A stretch of DNA of 28,900 bases from a virus: positions 1 through 28,900 of the IMG/VR virus record IMGVR_UViG_3300041411_000161. The stretch is one strand, 5' to 3'. The position numbers and the translations under genes are program-made. Below are positions 8,337-18,207 of this stretch, one piece after another (within the stretch, counting starts at the first letter, position 1; each line of letters opens with the position of its first letter). Below the pieces are notes generated by a model, which searched no databases, was not told the origin of the DNA, and saw only the letters and a program-made list of their open reading frames with translations.

Positions 8337-10835
8337 ATGAAAGATTGTAGTTCGTTACCGGTCATTGCGCCCCAGTCAGTCCCAACGCAAAAGATCGTGG
8401 CGCAATGCGGCGATTGGATTACGCTTTGTGGGAAAGGAAAACATTTGATTTCCTATTACCTCGGACTGCTGCAAGGGCCTGTAACTGTATGGTTCCGTCG
8501 CGATAGTCTCGATGATGAAATCTACATTTACCAGAACGGCGAAATCATTGCAGCTGCACCGCTGAAAACAGAAAGTGGATCTTTTTCGTTCGATTATTCG
8601 CCACTCGATGAAAAATCGGGTAACGATGAAATCGTTCTGGCCCACGAAGGTTCTACGATTGGCGCACGGGTACATATCCATTTGCTGTGCCCGGTCGATC
8701 CATGTTTGCCGCCTGTTGTTGCAGAACCGAATCCCGTGGAAACAACCCTGCTTTGCGGCAAGCAATGGCACCAAGCGGGTTATGTGCGAAAGAACACGAT
8801 TTTACTGGGTGAAAATCCGGGCCGTGTCGATCTTATCTGGCAGGTTGTGGGCAACGGTTTGGTAACTGTTTTCCAAGACAAAACTTTGCTGTTCACCATG
8901 ACGCCGGATCGCGAAGGCCAGTTCAGTTTTGAATACGATCCTGAATTAGGAGACGTGTACGTTCTGACTCAAGGCACAGGCTCAGTGGATTACATTTTCA
9001 CTTGCCCATACCGCGAAGAAATTCCGGAAATTCCGTCGTACAAATTCGTTTGTGATGCGACCGAAGACTATGTGTTCAACGCGCCTCAATTGACCACGCT
9101 TGAACTGCCTGTGAAAATCGGCACCGTTGATTTCCGTGTGCAGTTGGTTGAAACCGCACAGCTTACGTTCTCGCAAAACAACGTGCCGTTTTATGTTGTG
9201 AGTGGGCACGCGGGGGAAGTAAACTTCTCCTTCGATTACAATCCGGACAAAGGCAAAATCACGGTTAATTCCGAAGGTTATGGTGAAATCGCAATCTTTG
9301 CGAAATGCCCATACACCGCGCCTGATCCTGAGCCGGTGGATATCGACGCCGAATGCGGAACCACGCTGAATACATATCCCGGCTACAGCAACATCACAAT
9401 GGATATGAACGGAATCAGCGGGCAGACGATCATAGATTTGATTCTGACGGAAACGACGATTGAAATTGTGCATACCGGAACCAGTAGTTTTATTTCGGAA
9501 TCCGGTAGCTATCCGTTCGCCTACGACAAATCTTTGCCCCTGATTATCAAGGCGCGTGGTAACGACTTCCAAATGCGTTTGAGTTGCCCGGTGCGCACGC
9601 CTGTAACTGGCACCATTGATTGCGGTGTAATTCGCAATTTCGATTCGCTGGCAAACATCACTGTTCGTTACGGATCGACCGCAGGCAATACCACAATTAC
9701 CACCAGCCAAGACGTATCAGTTTATCGTGATAATGTTCTGGTCGGATTTGGACGTGACGTCACGTTCTTTTATCCGGGCACCGGAACCGTGTTGGTGAAG
9801 TGTGATGTTCTCGACGAATATCTGACGATTAGTGCAACGTGTCCAGCGGTGAAAACCCTGCCGTGCGGTGATCAGTTTGTGCAGTTCAATGCCGGTGACA
9901 TTATCGACCTCGCTTTTAACACGCCGCTTATTCGTGGGCATGTGGATGTGTCGATTGAAGTTGTTGGTCAAGTGACCGCTGTTTTCCGACTGGGTTCTAC
10001 CGACGTACACACCAGTACACAAACCGAAACTTTCTCGAATATCTGGAACACTGCAAACGGCCTTCGTGTTGTCAGCAGCGGCACCGGACAATTCAAATTG
10101 TTTGTGAAATGTGCGCGGCCTATTTCCATCGTCGATGTGCAAACACTGACGGAACAAGTGGATTGCCAACCGGGTGAAACTGCCGGTGGTATTCCGGACG
10201 GAAATACCTACGTTACCGCGACGTGGACGGTTACGACTTATTCGGACGGATCGGTTATTACTTCTGCGAAATCTTACGACGGTGTTTGTATGCCTCAAAC
10301 CGAAGTTCCAATTCGTGCCCCGCGTTGGGGTGTGGCAATGTTCTCCAACCGGTTGTTTACTGGTGGCCCAATTGCCTCAGAAATCACCAGCGAAGAACAA
10401 TCCTATGGCGTGGTTGCAGACCCAAGTCCAAGCGGACGGAATTACACGCATTGGACTGGCATTCAGCAATTCGCTGATCAGGTAATGACAAATCAGTTTG
10501 CAATGTCTGACACTGTGCCGGGCATTATCGAACCGACAATTACCGTTGACGATTTCGTTTACGTGATGTGGGACAAGCGAGCGGCGCCGCAGGTAAATAT
10601 CATTAACCTCGGCAACAATTTCGAGGTGGTATTCGAAGGCATTTTGTGGCGTAACGATCTTCTCGGTAACTACGAAGGATTGCCCGGCTATGATCCAAAC
10701 CTTCCGACATACTTGACCGTGCAATACGACGACGGTACAGGTGTTCGCGACTGGGTTATTATTCGTCAGGAAACCACGACGCTTGCGGAATTCAGCCCTC
10801 GGACTGATCGCTATTCCATTAAATATGTGCCGTAG
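8337..10835 (+). CDS. Adhesin-like protein with six Cys-bracketed beta repeats
   Basis: This 832-residue protein has a clear AAGGAA Shine-Dalgarno at 8325-8330. Residues about 24-593 are six repeats of 75-95 residues. Each opens with a cysteine, usually CG, has a central [FVI]-x-[FV]-xx-Y-[DNS]-P turn (for example FSFDYSP, FSFEYDP, FSFDYNP), then a strand with a GTG or GYG turn, and closes with C-P (last copy C-A). The paired cysteines suggest a disulfide closing each domain once outside the cell. The C-terminal 230 residues are a distinct beta-rich domain with WGVAMFSNRLFTGGP and WKxx-like Trp-rich strands. It lacks a collagen head or recognised anchor, so it may attach to the preceding collagen-like protein. 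No known family was recognised for the repeat; a surface adhesin role is inferred. Confidence 0.9.
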   Translation: MKDCSSLPVIAPQSVPTQKIVAQCGDWITLCGKGKHLISYYLGLLQGPVTVWFRRDSLDDEIYIYQNGEIIAAAPLKTESGSFSFDYSPLDEKSGNDEIVLAHEGSTIGARVHIHLLCPVDPCLPPVVAEPNPVETTLLCGKQWHQAGYVRKNTILLGENPGRVDLIWQVVGNGLVTVFQDKTLLFTMTPDREGQFSFEYDPELGDVYVLTQGTGSVDYIFTCPYREEIPEIPSYKFVCDATEDYVFNAPQLTTLELPVKIGTVDFRVQLVETAQLTFSQNNVPFYVVSGHAGEVNFSFDYNPDKGKITVNSEGYGEIAIFAKCPYTAPDPEPVDIDAECGTTLNTYPGYSNITMDMNGISGQTIIDLILTETTIEIVHTGTSSFISESGSYPFAYDKSLPLIIKARGNDFQMRLSCPVRTPVTGTIDCGVIRNFDSLANITVRYGSTAGNTTITTSQDVSVYRDNVLVGFGRDVTFFYPGTGTVLVKCDVLDEYLTISATCPAVKTLPCGDQFVQFNAGDIIDLAFNTPLIRGHVDVSIEVVGQVTAVFRLGSTDVHTSTQTETFSNIWNTANGLRVVSSGTGQFKLFVKCARPISIVDVQTLTEQVDCQPGETAGGIPDGNTYVTATWTVTTYSDGSVITSAKSYDGVCMPQTEVPIRAPRWGVAMFSNRLFTGGPIASEITSEEQSYGVVADPSPSGRNYTHWTGIQQFADQVMTNQFAMSDTVPGIIEPTITVDDFVYVMWDKRAAPQVNIINLGNNFEVVFEGILWRNDLLGNYEGLPGYDPNLPTYLTVQYDDGTGVRDWVIIRQETTTLAEFSPRTDRYSIKYVP
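8406..10115 (+). repeat. Six cysteine-bracketed beta-domain repeats (protein level)
   Basis: Repeat boundaries set by cysteines are residues 24-119, 140-224, 239-325, 340-418, 429-503 and 510-593. Linkers of 5-20 residues are Pro/Glu-rich, consistent with beads on a string. Related modules occur in the 334-residue and 1204-residue proteins downstream. Confidence 0.75.
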
Positions 10836-10844
10836 GAATTCCTC

Positions 10845-11849
10845 ATGACAGGACTAACAAGAATCCCGACGTACATGATCCGTGCGAAGGGTGCGAAAGA
10901 TAGCAGCATTCTCGAAGTAAAAAACGAACGCCTTTCTGCAACTGCACCAACCGATGCTGACGTAACGGAAATCGAAAGCGCGCTTTATGATGAAACGCAA
11001 GGCACGCTTACTTTCCGTTTTTATAACGGGCAGGAAATGCGTGTTCCCGGTTTTCCAGTTCCGTCGAAAATTCCTGCTGGCCCAACCGGCCCGCAAGGAT
11101 TGGCAGGTATTGACGGAAAGAATGGAAAAGATGGGCGCGATGGTGCGGTGGGTGCTGCTGGTTGTGCAGGGCCTCAAGGTGTAATTGGTCAAACGGGGCC
11201 AAAAGGGGAAACCGGTCGTACTGGTCAACCCGGCCCCGCAGGCCCAACCGGCCCGCAAGGCCCACAGGGATTACAAGGCCCGGTAGGCCCAACCGGCCCC
11301 CAAGGGCCTCAAGGCCCGCAAGGCCCACGCGGTGAACAAGGCCCACAAGGTCGGCCCGGCCCGAAAGGCCCTGAAGGTTATATGCACATTGTGGTTTCTA
11401 CTTCGGAACCGGAAGAAAAAGATCGCGTCGATGGTTTGTTGTGGGTTAATCCCTCAATTGATTATTTGTGCGGTGTTTATAATCCGCCACCGTGCCCGGA
11501 ACCAGAACCGTGCATCGTTCCTGTTCCACCTTCGATTACATGCCGCAAATCTGGCGATACCAATATCGTTTCCAACACACATTATTTGGGGCCTAATCCG
11601 GGCATCGTGACGATTTCTTTTGTCACGGTTACTATACCGGGTGTTGGGGCCAATCCGATCACGGTTTATTATCGCGATCAGAAAGTGGGTTCGTCCACTG
11701 GTGAAAATGCAACTACTGCAAATCCGGGTAGCATTATTTTCCAATACGAACCGACTGGAAATGACCAAACAATTCGTGTTGATATTGGTGTCAGTGGTTC
11801 CCTCGAAGGCGACGGTTGGACATACACAATCAGCGGCCCGAATTTGTAA
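10845..11849 (+). CDS. Collagen-like phage protein 2 with Cys-module tip
   Basis: This 334-residue protein has AGGA at 10834-10837, overlapping the upstream stop codon. The head (1-78) begins [16 protein letters not shown], a motif shared with the other collagen-like proteins, and ends with a [14 protein letters not shown] strand pair. Residues 79-177 are 33 perfect Gly-X-Y triplets, first charged ([10 protein letters not shown], then GCA) and then rich in GPQ and GPT. A cap ([15 protein letters not shown] followed by LLWVNP) terminates the rod. A Pro/Cys linker ([10 protein letters not shown]) leads to one copy of the beta module found six times in the previous gene: Cys233, a VYYRDQK strand, FQYEPTG, and GWTYTISGP at the very end, where the usual closing cysteine is replaced. 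It is probably a trimeric rod with a small globular tip. Confidence 0.93.
   Translation: MTGLTRIPTYMIRAKGAKDSSILEVKNERLSATAPTDADVTEIESALYDETQGTLTFRFYNGQEMRVPGFPVPSKIPAGPTGPQGLAGIDGKNGKDGRDGAVGAAGCAGPQGVIGQTGPKGETGRTGQPGPAGPTGPQGPQGLQGPVGPTGPQGPQGPQGPRGEQGPQGRPGPKGPEGYMHIVVSTSEPEEKDRVDGLLWVNPSIDYLCGVYNPPPCPEPEPCIVPVPPSITCRKSGDTNIVSNTHYLGPNPGIVTISFVTVTIPGVGANPITVYYRDQKVGSSTGENATTANPGSIIFQYEPTGNDQTIRVDIGVSGSLEGDGWTYTISGPNL
11079..11375 (+). repeat. Collagen-like Gly-X-Y tract, 33 triplets
   Basis: Perfect Gly-X-Y repeat at residues 79-177 with no interruption. The first third has charged triplets and a Cys in the X position (GCA); the remainder is dominated by GPQ, GPT, GPA and GPR. At DNA level the words GGCCCAACCGGC and GGCCCACAAGGC recur. 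Confidence 0.95.
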
Positions 11850-11871
11850 TGCTTATTTTTCAGGGTGACAT

Positions 11872-12387
11872 ATGACCGAATTAACGCGGGTTCCTGTTTC
11901 CATGCTGCATGCCCGTGGGCAAACAGGTCGCAGTCTTAAAAACACGGGCGCATCCGTTCAGGTTTCTACCACCGACGATAAAACTACTCCGGCGCTTATT
12001 GCGGGTACGTTGAATCAAAACGGCCTTTTGCGTTTGAAAATGTCGGATGGTACTTACGTCGAAGTTGATGGTTTTTATACAGCGAACTCAATCATTCAAG
12101 GCCCTGCTGGCCCTCGGGGTTTCGCTGGTGAAAACGGTCGCGACGGAACGAACGGGCGCGATGGTGAACAAGGTGCAACAGGTTGCCAAGGGCCAGCTGG
12201 CCCACGTGGTGATACTGGCCCGGAAGGCCCACGTGGCCCACAAGGTATTCAAGGCCCACCGGGGCCGAAAGGCGAACCCGGCCCACGCGGCTCTGACGGT
12301 TTTGTCCAAGTGTTTATTCAGTCGCAAGATCCAAGCGCAATGGAAGGAACGTCGGTGAAGGCCGGTGCTTTGTGGGTGAAACCATAA
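11872..12387 (+). CDS. Collagen-like phage protein 3, minimal form
   Basis: This 171-residue protein has an AGGGTGA ribosome binding site at 11862-11868. The head (1-76) begins [16 protein letters not shown] and ends with [17 protein letters not shown] and a VDGF strand, clearly homologous to the heads of the neighbouring collagen-like proteins. Residues 77-142 are 22 Gly-X-Y triplets containing [13 protein letters not shown] and a GCQ triplet. The C-terminal 29 residues are a cap only ([13 protein letters not shown] followed by GALWVKP), equivalent to the cap of the 334-residue protein, so there is no tip domain. It is the smallest head-rod-cap unit here and may be a spacer fibre, or may associate with a tip encoded elsewhere, such as the 1204-residue protein after the terminator. 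Confidence 0.93.
   Translation: MTELTRVPVSMLHARGQTGRSLKNTGASVQVSTTDDKTTPALIAGTLNQNGLLRLKMSDGTYVEVDGFYTANSIIQGPAGPRGFAGENGRDGTNGRDGEQGATGCQGPAGPRGDTGPEGPRGPQGIQGPPGPKGEPGPRGSDGFVQVFIQSQDPSAMEGTSVKAGALWVKP
12100..12297 (+). repeat. Collagen-like Gly-X-Y tract, 22 triplets
   Basis: Perfect Gly-X-Y repeat at residues 77-142 of the 171-residue protein, with the charged block first, then a cysteine in the X position (GCQ), then Pro-rich triplets. Confidence 0.95.
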
Positions 12388-12401
12388 CTGGAAACGCAAT
12401 T

Positions 12402-12438
12402 AAAAAGGCTCCTTAAATGGGGCCTTCATTGTTTCTAA
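12402..12438 (+). terminator. Intrinsic terminator after collagen-like protein 3
   Basis: AAGGCTCC (12405-12412), a TTAAAT loop, and GGGGCCTT (12419-12426) form an 8-bp stem with one G-U pair, followed by CATTGTTTCT. It ends 43 bases before the next ATG; unlike the other terminators here there is room for a promoter downstream, but none is recognisable beyond an isolated TTTAAATA at 12443-12450. Confidence 0.7.
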
Positions 12439-12481
12439 GTAATTTAAATACAGAAACTAAATTGATGGTGGAACTGGTACT

Positions 12482-15400
12482 ATGAGCGAATTAACCATCA
12501 GGTCGCCTAATGGCGCATGGGTTGACATTTGCGCCAGCGAATGGAAAGTTCTGCAAGACGATGGTACGTGGAAAGAAATTGACCCAACGAACGATTTGCG
12601 TGTTCGCCACGGATCGAATGATTATTGGCTTCAAATCAATTGTGATCAGGACGCGGCCTATTGCCCTCCGGAACAATTGGCGGATTGCTGGCCGGGATAT
12701 AGCGGCAATTTCGATAGCTCCGAATTCAAACCGGGTGGTGAAACTGGTTATTTGGTGTGCGATTGCGATGGTTTGAATTGCAAAACGTACACCGGCCACG
12801 CACCAACCTACAATATTTCTGGCGGTCGTTTCGTTTCCACCAGTCCACGCATTGATAAAACTGTCGCATATGCTTTGCCGACTACGCTGTTTGGTCACGA
12901 AGCAGAAATCACTGAGATTTTGGTTTACGCTGGCACACGTAGCGGCCATATTGAAGTGAGTGGATTGGAACTTGATCCGGGCGTGCGTTTCCGCGTTTAC
13001 AACGACTGCGTTTTGCTCGGTGATTCCGAAGTTAGTGGTGAATATTTCAACGTCTTTTTCAACACGGAACCACCAGAATCAAACGAGGATGATTGCGGCG
13101 AACCAATTCCCGCAAACAACTTCCTGACTGTTCGAATCGACGCACCGAAAGGCTCGCGCTGGCGCGTGAAACTGGGCGATGTGAACGTGGAACAGGCAAC
13201 GAATTTCGAACGTCCTGCACCATGCTTCGGAACCTTTGGCCCGAATCTGCCGTGCTTCGTAAACGATGAAAACTATTTGCTTCCGGGCGATGCTGTTTAC
13301 GAAAATGTTCACTATTTGCCAACCACTGGCCGGGTTGATATCGACCTGACTGTGCAGGGTACGGAACCTGTACATTTCCAAGTGTTTTACAACGGCGGGT
13401 TAATTGGTGAACTGACTACAACGAATAGCGCACAGCTGACACAAGTTGCGGCGACTCTCACTTTCAACCATAACGTGGTTGGTGGTGACAATTTCGTGAT
13501 CATTCGTTATTCGGCACCGCGTCAATATCTGGATTGGCATTACACGATTTTCTGCCCGGATATGCGCGGCTCGCGAATCAACATGATGGAATGCATGGGC
13601 GTTCCCGATCCGGTTCCGTTTGACGTTTTGTGCCGTCCGCTGAATGAATCACTTGATCCATATTACGCAATTATCAGCCAAGGCGCACACACCGCAGATA
13701 TTTATTACGACTACGCGGGTAAAGCTCGCGGTGATATCGTGGTGGAGTATTTCGTAACGGATGCGGTGCAATTTCTGTTTTACCAAGGCAGCTATCCGAA
13801 CGAAACTCTGTTGGCCGGTACGGTTGCAACCATCAACGGACACAATCGTTTTTACTTCCGATTCGAACCGCAAAATGGTTCCGTAGTTCACGTGCGCATT
13901 ATTGGCCCGTGCTGCCCGGATTGGGCGTTCACCATGAGTTGCCCGGTGCCACCGCCTGTACTGAACATTTACGACGCGGAAATTACGCGTGGTTCGAAAG
14001 GCCAAACTTCCTATCTGTGTTTTGATGCGATTTTGGAAAACAAAACTCCGCGTAGAACCACATTCGATTGGGACTTAACGCCGCTCACTGCAATCGAATC
14101 CACTAACGGCACTTGCACCGTTACCGAAACCGTCCCGAACTCGCCATTCTGCAATATTTTGGCGACGGGTTCCGGCGTTGAAGCAGGTTCGTCAAACGAT
14201 CACAATATCGGTTATTCATGCTACCGAATTCGTTCGAGTTTGCATTCACCGAACTGCGCGGTCGGTGGTCAGTATTACGTTGTAGAAACAGAAATTGAAT
14301 TGCCCTACACAGGCACATACACAATGCACGGCTGCGCGGATGACAACATGACCGTGTATCTCGATTGTGTTCCGAAAATGTACGCCGGATCGTGGGAAAG
14401 CACTACCCGTGTTGCGATCACTGCAAATGCTGGATGGCAAACGCTTTCCATGATGTACCAGAACGTCCCGAACTGCACACCGGGTTGGGCGAAAATGGTA
14501 ATCACCGATAGTTCGGGTGCAGTTGTTTTTGCAACGAATCCGTATACGCATTTGTGGCGTTCGAAAGTCGGTGGCATTACCGTAAACCCACCGCCGCTGG
14601 CAATTACCTACGGCGCGGATTACAACCGTGTTGCGGGTCAGGGTGTTATCGAAGCCTGTACGGATTCAACGCGAATTTGTGTTCCGGTTTGCGGCACGGA
14701 TTTGATGGGGCCTGACGTAACTTTCCAAATCAATTTGAGAAACCTGACGACTGCCGAACCGGGTAAAATGTCGGCCATCGGTACAATCAAAAATATCAAC
14801 TATTTTGATTGTAGTCAGAATCCATTGGATGCGGTTTCCGGTTACGGCCTGAACTCGTATATCAACCGTGGTGCATACAACATGTACACGGGCGACCTGT
14901 TGACCTATGGTTCTGGTCAGAAAATGATGGAAGCCGATATCAATATTCCGGCGTCTGGACTTTATACGTTTTTCTTCCACGGAATGGATAACGCAGTTCT
15001 GACAATGGATTGCCAACAAATCGCGGCAGTTAGTGGTGCTGGCGGTGGTGTTCGTGCATGGGCTCCTGCGAATAGAGGTTTCCGGAAATTCGCAATCACC
15101 TACGGAATGAACGCTTCAAATGCTGCGCGTCCGGGTTATGCTGCACTCGTAATTATGGATACACAAAATCGCGTTGTTTACGCTTCGCATCCTGCACACT
15201 GGCGCGGCAAAGTCCTCAATGCTGGTACGCCGCCAAGCTGCAATCAGTTTGCAAATAACTGTTTGATTTCTGGCAACTCGATTCAGGAACAGCAGAGCGG
15301 TGGCGGTGGTTCTACCGGTTACACGGTCGGTTACGGATCTGTGCAAGTGCGTACTTCTTTGCACGGCAACGGACACCAACCAAACGGCATTAACTATTCG

Positions 15401-16096
15401 CTGCAATATTCACCAAACCTTCCGGCTGGCACGTACACCATGCGTTGGACGGCGGATGACGTTGCGAGTTTCTACGTCAACTGTGTTCACGTTCGTAATA
15501 AAAACACGAACTGGAAAGTTATTGATACTTTCACGTTTTCGCATCCCGGTGGTGCAGTTCCACTTACGGTTATTTACCGCAACACCGGCGGGAACGTGGC
15601 GTGGTGTAACTGGGCAATTCTGAACAGCGCAGGGCAAGCCGTTTCCGTTTCGATGCCGGGTCTTCCGGGTGAAGCGAGCGCGGTCGGTGATGTGGTCGCA
15701 GCTACGGTAGGCGTTCCGCTTCACGACTCGTATTACGGTGGTCGCATCGTGACCCACATTTCTCCTTCGGTAGGAAGTGGCGGTACTAACTATGCGTGGT
15801 GGTCGGCAGAACGGGATATTAATATTCCGGCTGACGGAAATTATTACGTGGTTGGTGGTGCAGATGATCAGCTGGGTGTTTATATCGGCTGCCAAGGTCG
15901 CAGTATCGGTGGAGCCTTGTTCCCGTTGAAAGCTGGCCCACAAAAAATGCAAATCCGTTGCTACAACTTGAAATCGAAAAACCCGAACTATTTCTACTTC
16001 ACGCTTTATAACGCTGCTGGTCAGGTTGTTTATAACAGCTCTGCCGCAGGGTGGAAAGGCAAATGGGCGGATCTTGATTTCTCGGGATTAGGCTAA
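12482..16096 (+). CDS. Giant adhesin with Cys modules, split Calx-beta and four PA14-like domains
   Basis: This 1204-residue protein has GGTGGA at 12467-12472. The head (1-60) has a phage motif: GAWVDICASEWKVLQDDGTW then VRHGSNDYWLQI. A Cys-rich linker is followed by beta domains, including two of the cysteine-bracketed type (C258 to CPD at 358-360; C384 to C487-P). Residues 494-545 and 706-773 look like the two halves of a Calx-beta domain, separated by the first of four PA14-like units (core motifs at 607-630, 822-845, 980-1002 and 1115-1138, such as LPYTGTYTMHGCADDN). Each unit has [LI]P-x-G-x-Y, an acidic DD or DN pair (in the third, ADD) and a Cys. PA14-family domains bind glycans in many adhesins, suggesting sugar recognition. 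The many cysteines imply disulfides outside the cell. It is the first gene after a terminator and sits 32 bases before collagen-like protein 4. Confidence 0.92.
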   Translation: MSELTIRSPNGAWVDICASEWKVLQDDGTWKEIDPTNDLRVRHGSNDYWLQINCDQDAAYCPPEQLADCWPGYSGNFDSSEFKPGGETGYLVCDCDGLNCKTYTGHAPTYNISGGRFVSTSPRIDKTVAYALPTTLFGHEAEITEILVYAGTRSGHIEVSGLELDPGVRFRVYNDCVLLGDSEVSGEYFNVFFNTEPPESNEDDCGEPIPANNFLTVRIDAPKGSRWRVKLGDVNVEQATNFERPAPCFGTFGPNLPCFVNDENYLLPGDAVYENVHYLPTTGRVDIDLTVQGTEPVHFQVFYNGGLIGELTTTNSAQLTQVAATLTFNHNVVGGDNFVIIRYSAPRQYLDWHYTIFCPDMRGSRINMMECMGVPDPVPFDVLCRPLNESLDPYYAIISQGAHTADIYYDYAGKARGDIVVEYFVTDAVQFLFYQGSYPNETLLAGTVATINGHNRFYFRFEPQNGSVVHVRIIGPCCPDWAFTMSCPVPPPVLNIYDAEITRGSKGQTSYLCFDAILENKTPRRTTFDWDLTPLTAIESTNGTCTVTETVPNSPFCNILATGSGVEAGSSNDHNIGYSCYRIRSSLHSPNCAVGGQYYVVETEIELPYTGTYTMHGCADDNMTVYLDCVPKMYAGSWESTTRVAITANAGWQTLSMMYQNVPNCTPGWAKMVITDSSGAVVFATNPYTHLWRSKVGGITVNPPPLAITYGADYNRVAGQGVIEACTDSTRICVPVCGTDLMGPDVTFQINLRNLTTAEPGKMSAIGTIKNINYFDCSQNPLDAVSGYGLNSYINRGAYNMYTGDLLTYGSGQKMMEADINIPASGLYTFFFHGMDNAVLTMDCQQIAAVSGAGGGVRAWAPANRGFRKFAITYGMNASNAARPGYAALVIMDTQNRVVYASHPAHWRGKVLNAGTPPSCNQFANNCLISGNSIQEQQSGGGGSTGYTVGYGSVQVRTSLHGNGHQPNGINYSLQYSPNLPAGTYTMRWTADDVASFYVNCVHVRNKNTNWKVIDTFTFSHPGGAVPLTVIYRNTGGNVAWCNWAILNSAGQAVSVSMPGLPGEASAVGDVVAATVGVPLHDSYYGGRIVTHISPSVGSGGTNYAWWSAERDINIPADGNYYVVGGADDQLGVYIGCQGRSIGGALFPLKAGPQKMQIRCYNLKSKNPNYFYFTLYNAAGQVVYNSSAAGWKGKWADLDFSGLG
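13961..14800 (+). other. Split Calx-beta-like domain hosting a PA14-like domain
   Basis: Residues 494-545 (LNIYDAEITRGSKGQTSYLC, then a strand ending WDLTPLTA) resemble the first half of a Calx-beta repeat. Residues 706-773 (ADYNRVAGQGVIEACTDST, then TFQINLRNL and GTIKNI) resemble the second half. Between them, residues about 546-705 hold a complete PA14-like unit. Assigned by motif reading only. Confidence 0.6.
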
Positions 16097-16128
16097 GAAT
16101 TTCCGGTAATTGTTAATAGGTAAATCCC

Positions 16129-18162
<2,034 letters not shown>

Positions 18163-18167
18163 TGACG

Positions 18168-18197
18168 AAAAGGGGCCTCTGTTTTGGCCCCTTTTTT
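18168..18197 (+). terminator. Strong intrinsic terminator after collagen-like protein 4
   Basis: AAAAGGGGCC (18168-18177), loop TCTGTTTT, GGCCCCTTTTTT (18186-18197): a 10-bp perfect stem with a six-T tract. It is symmetrical enough to act in both directions. It begins 5 bases after the stop and runs directly into the next gene's Shine-Dalgarno. Confidence 0.93.
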
Positions 18198-18201
18198 GGA
18201 G
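18198..18201 (+). promoter_or_regulatory. Ribosome binding site that fixes the start at 18208
   Basis: GGAG lies 6 bases before ATG 18208 and directly after the terminator U-tract. A longer in-frame reading from TTG 18184 would start inside the hairpin loop and has no ribosome binding site, so it is not used. Confidence 0.85.
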
Positions 18202-18207
18202 TTTTTT

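Noticed and set aside
12443-12450. TTTAAATA resembling a T4-type late promoter
   Set aside because: I found only this one in a plausible intergenic position. An AT-rich octamer in a gap is expected by chance, and no matching element precedes the other units.
18184-18207. N-terminal extension of the 1550-residue protein from TTG 18184
   Set aside because: It would start inside the terminator loop with no ribosome binding site; ATG 18208 has GGAG at good spacing.
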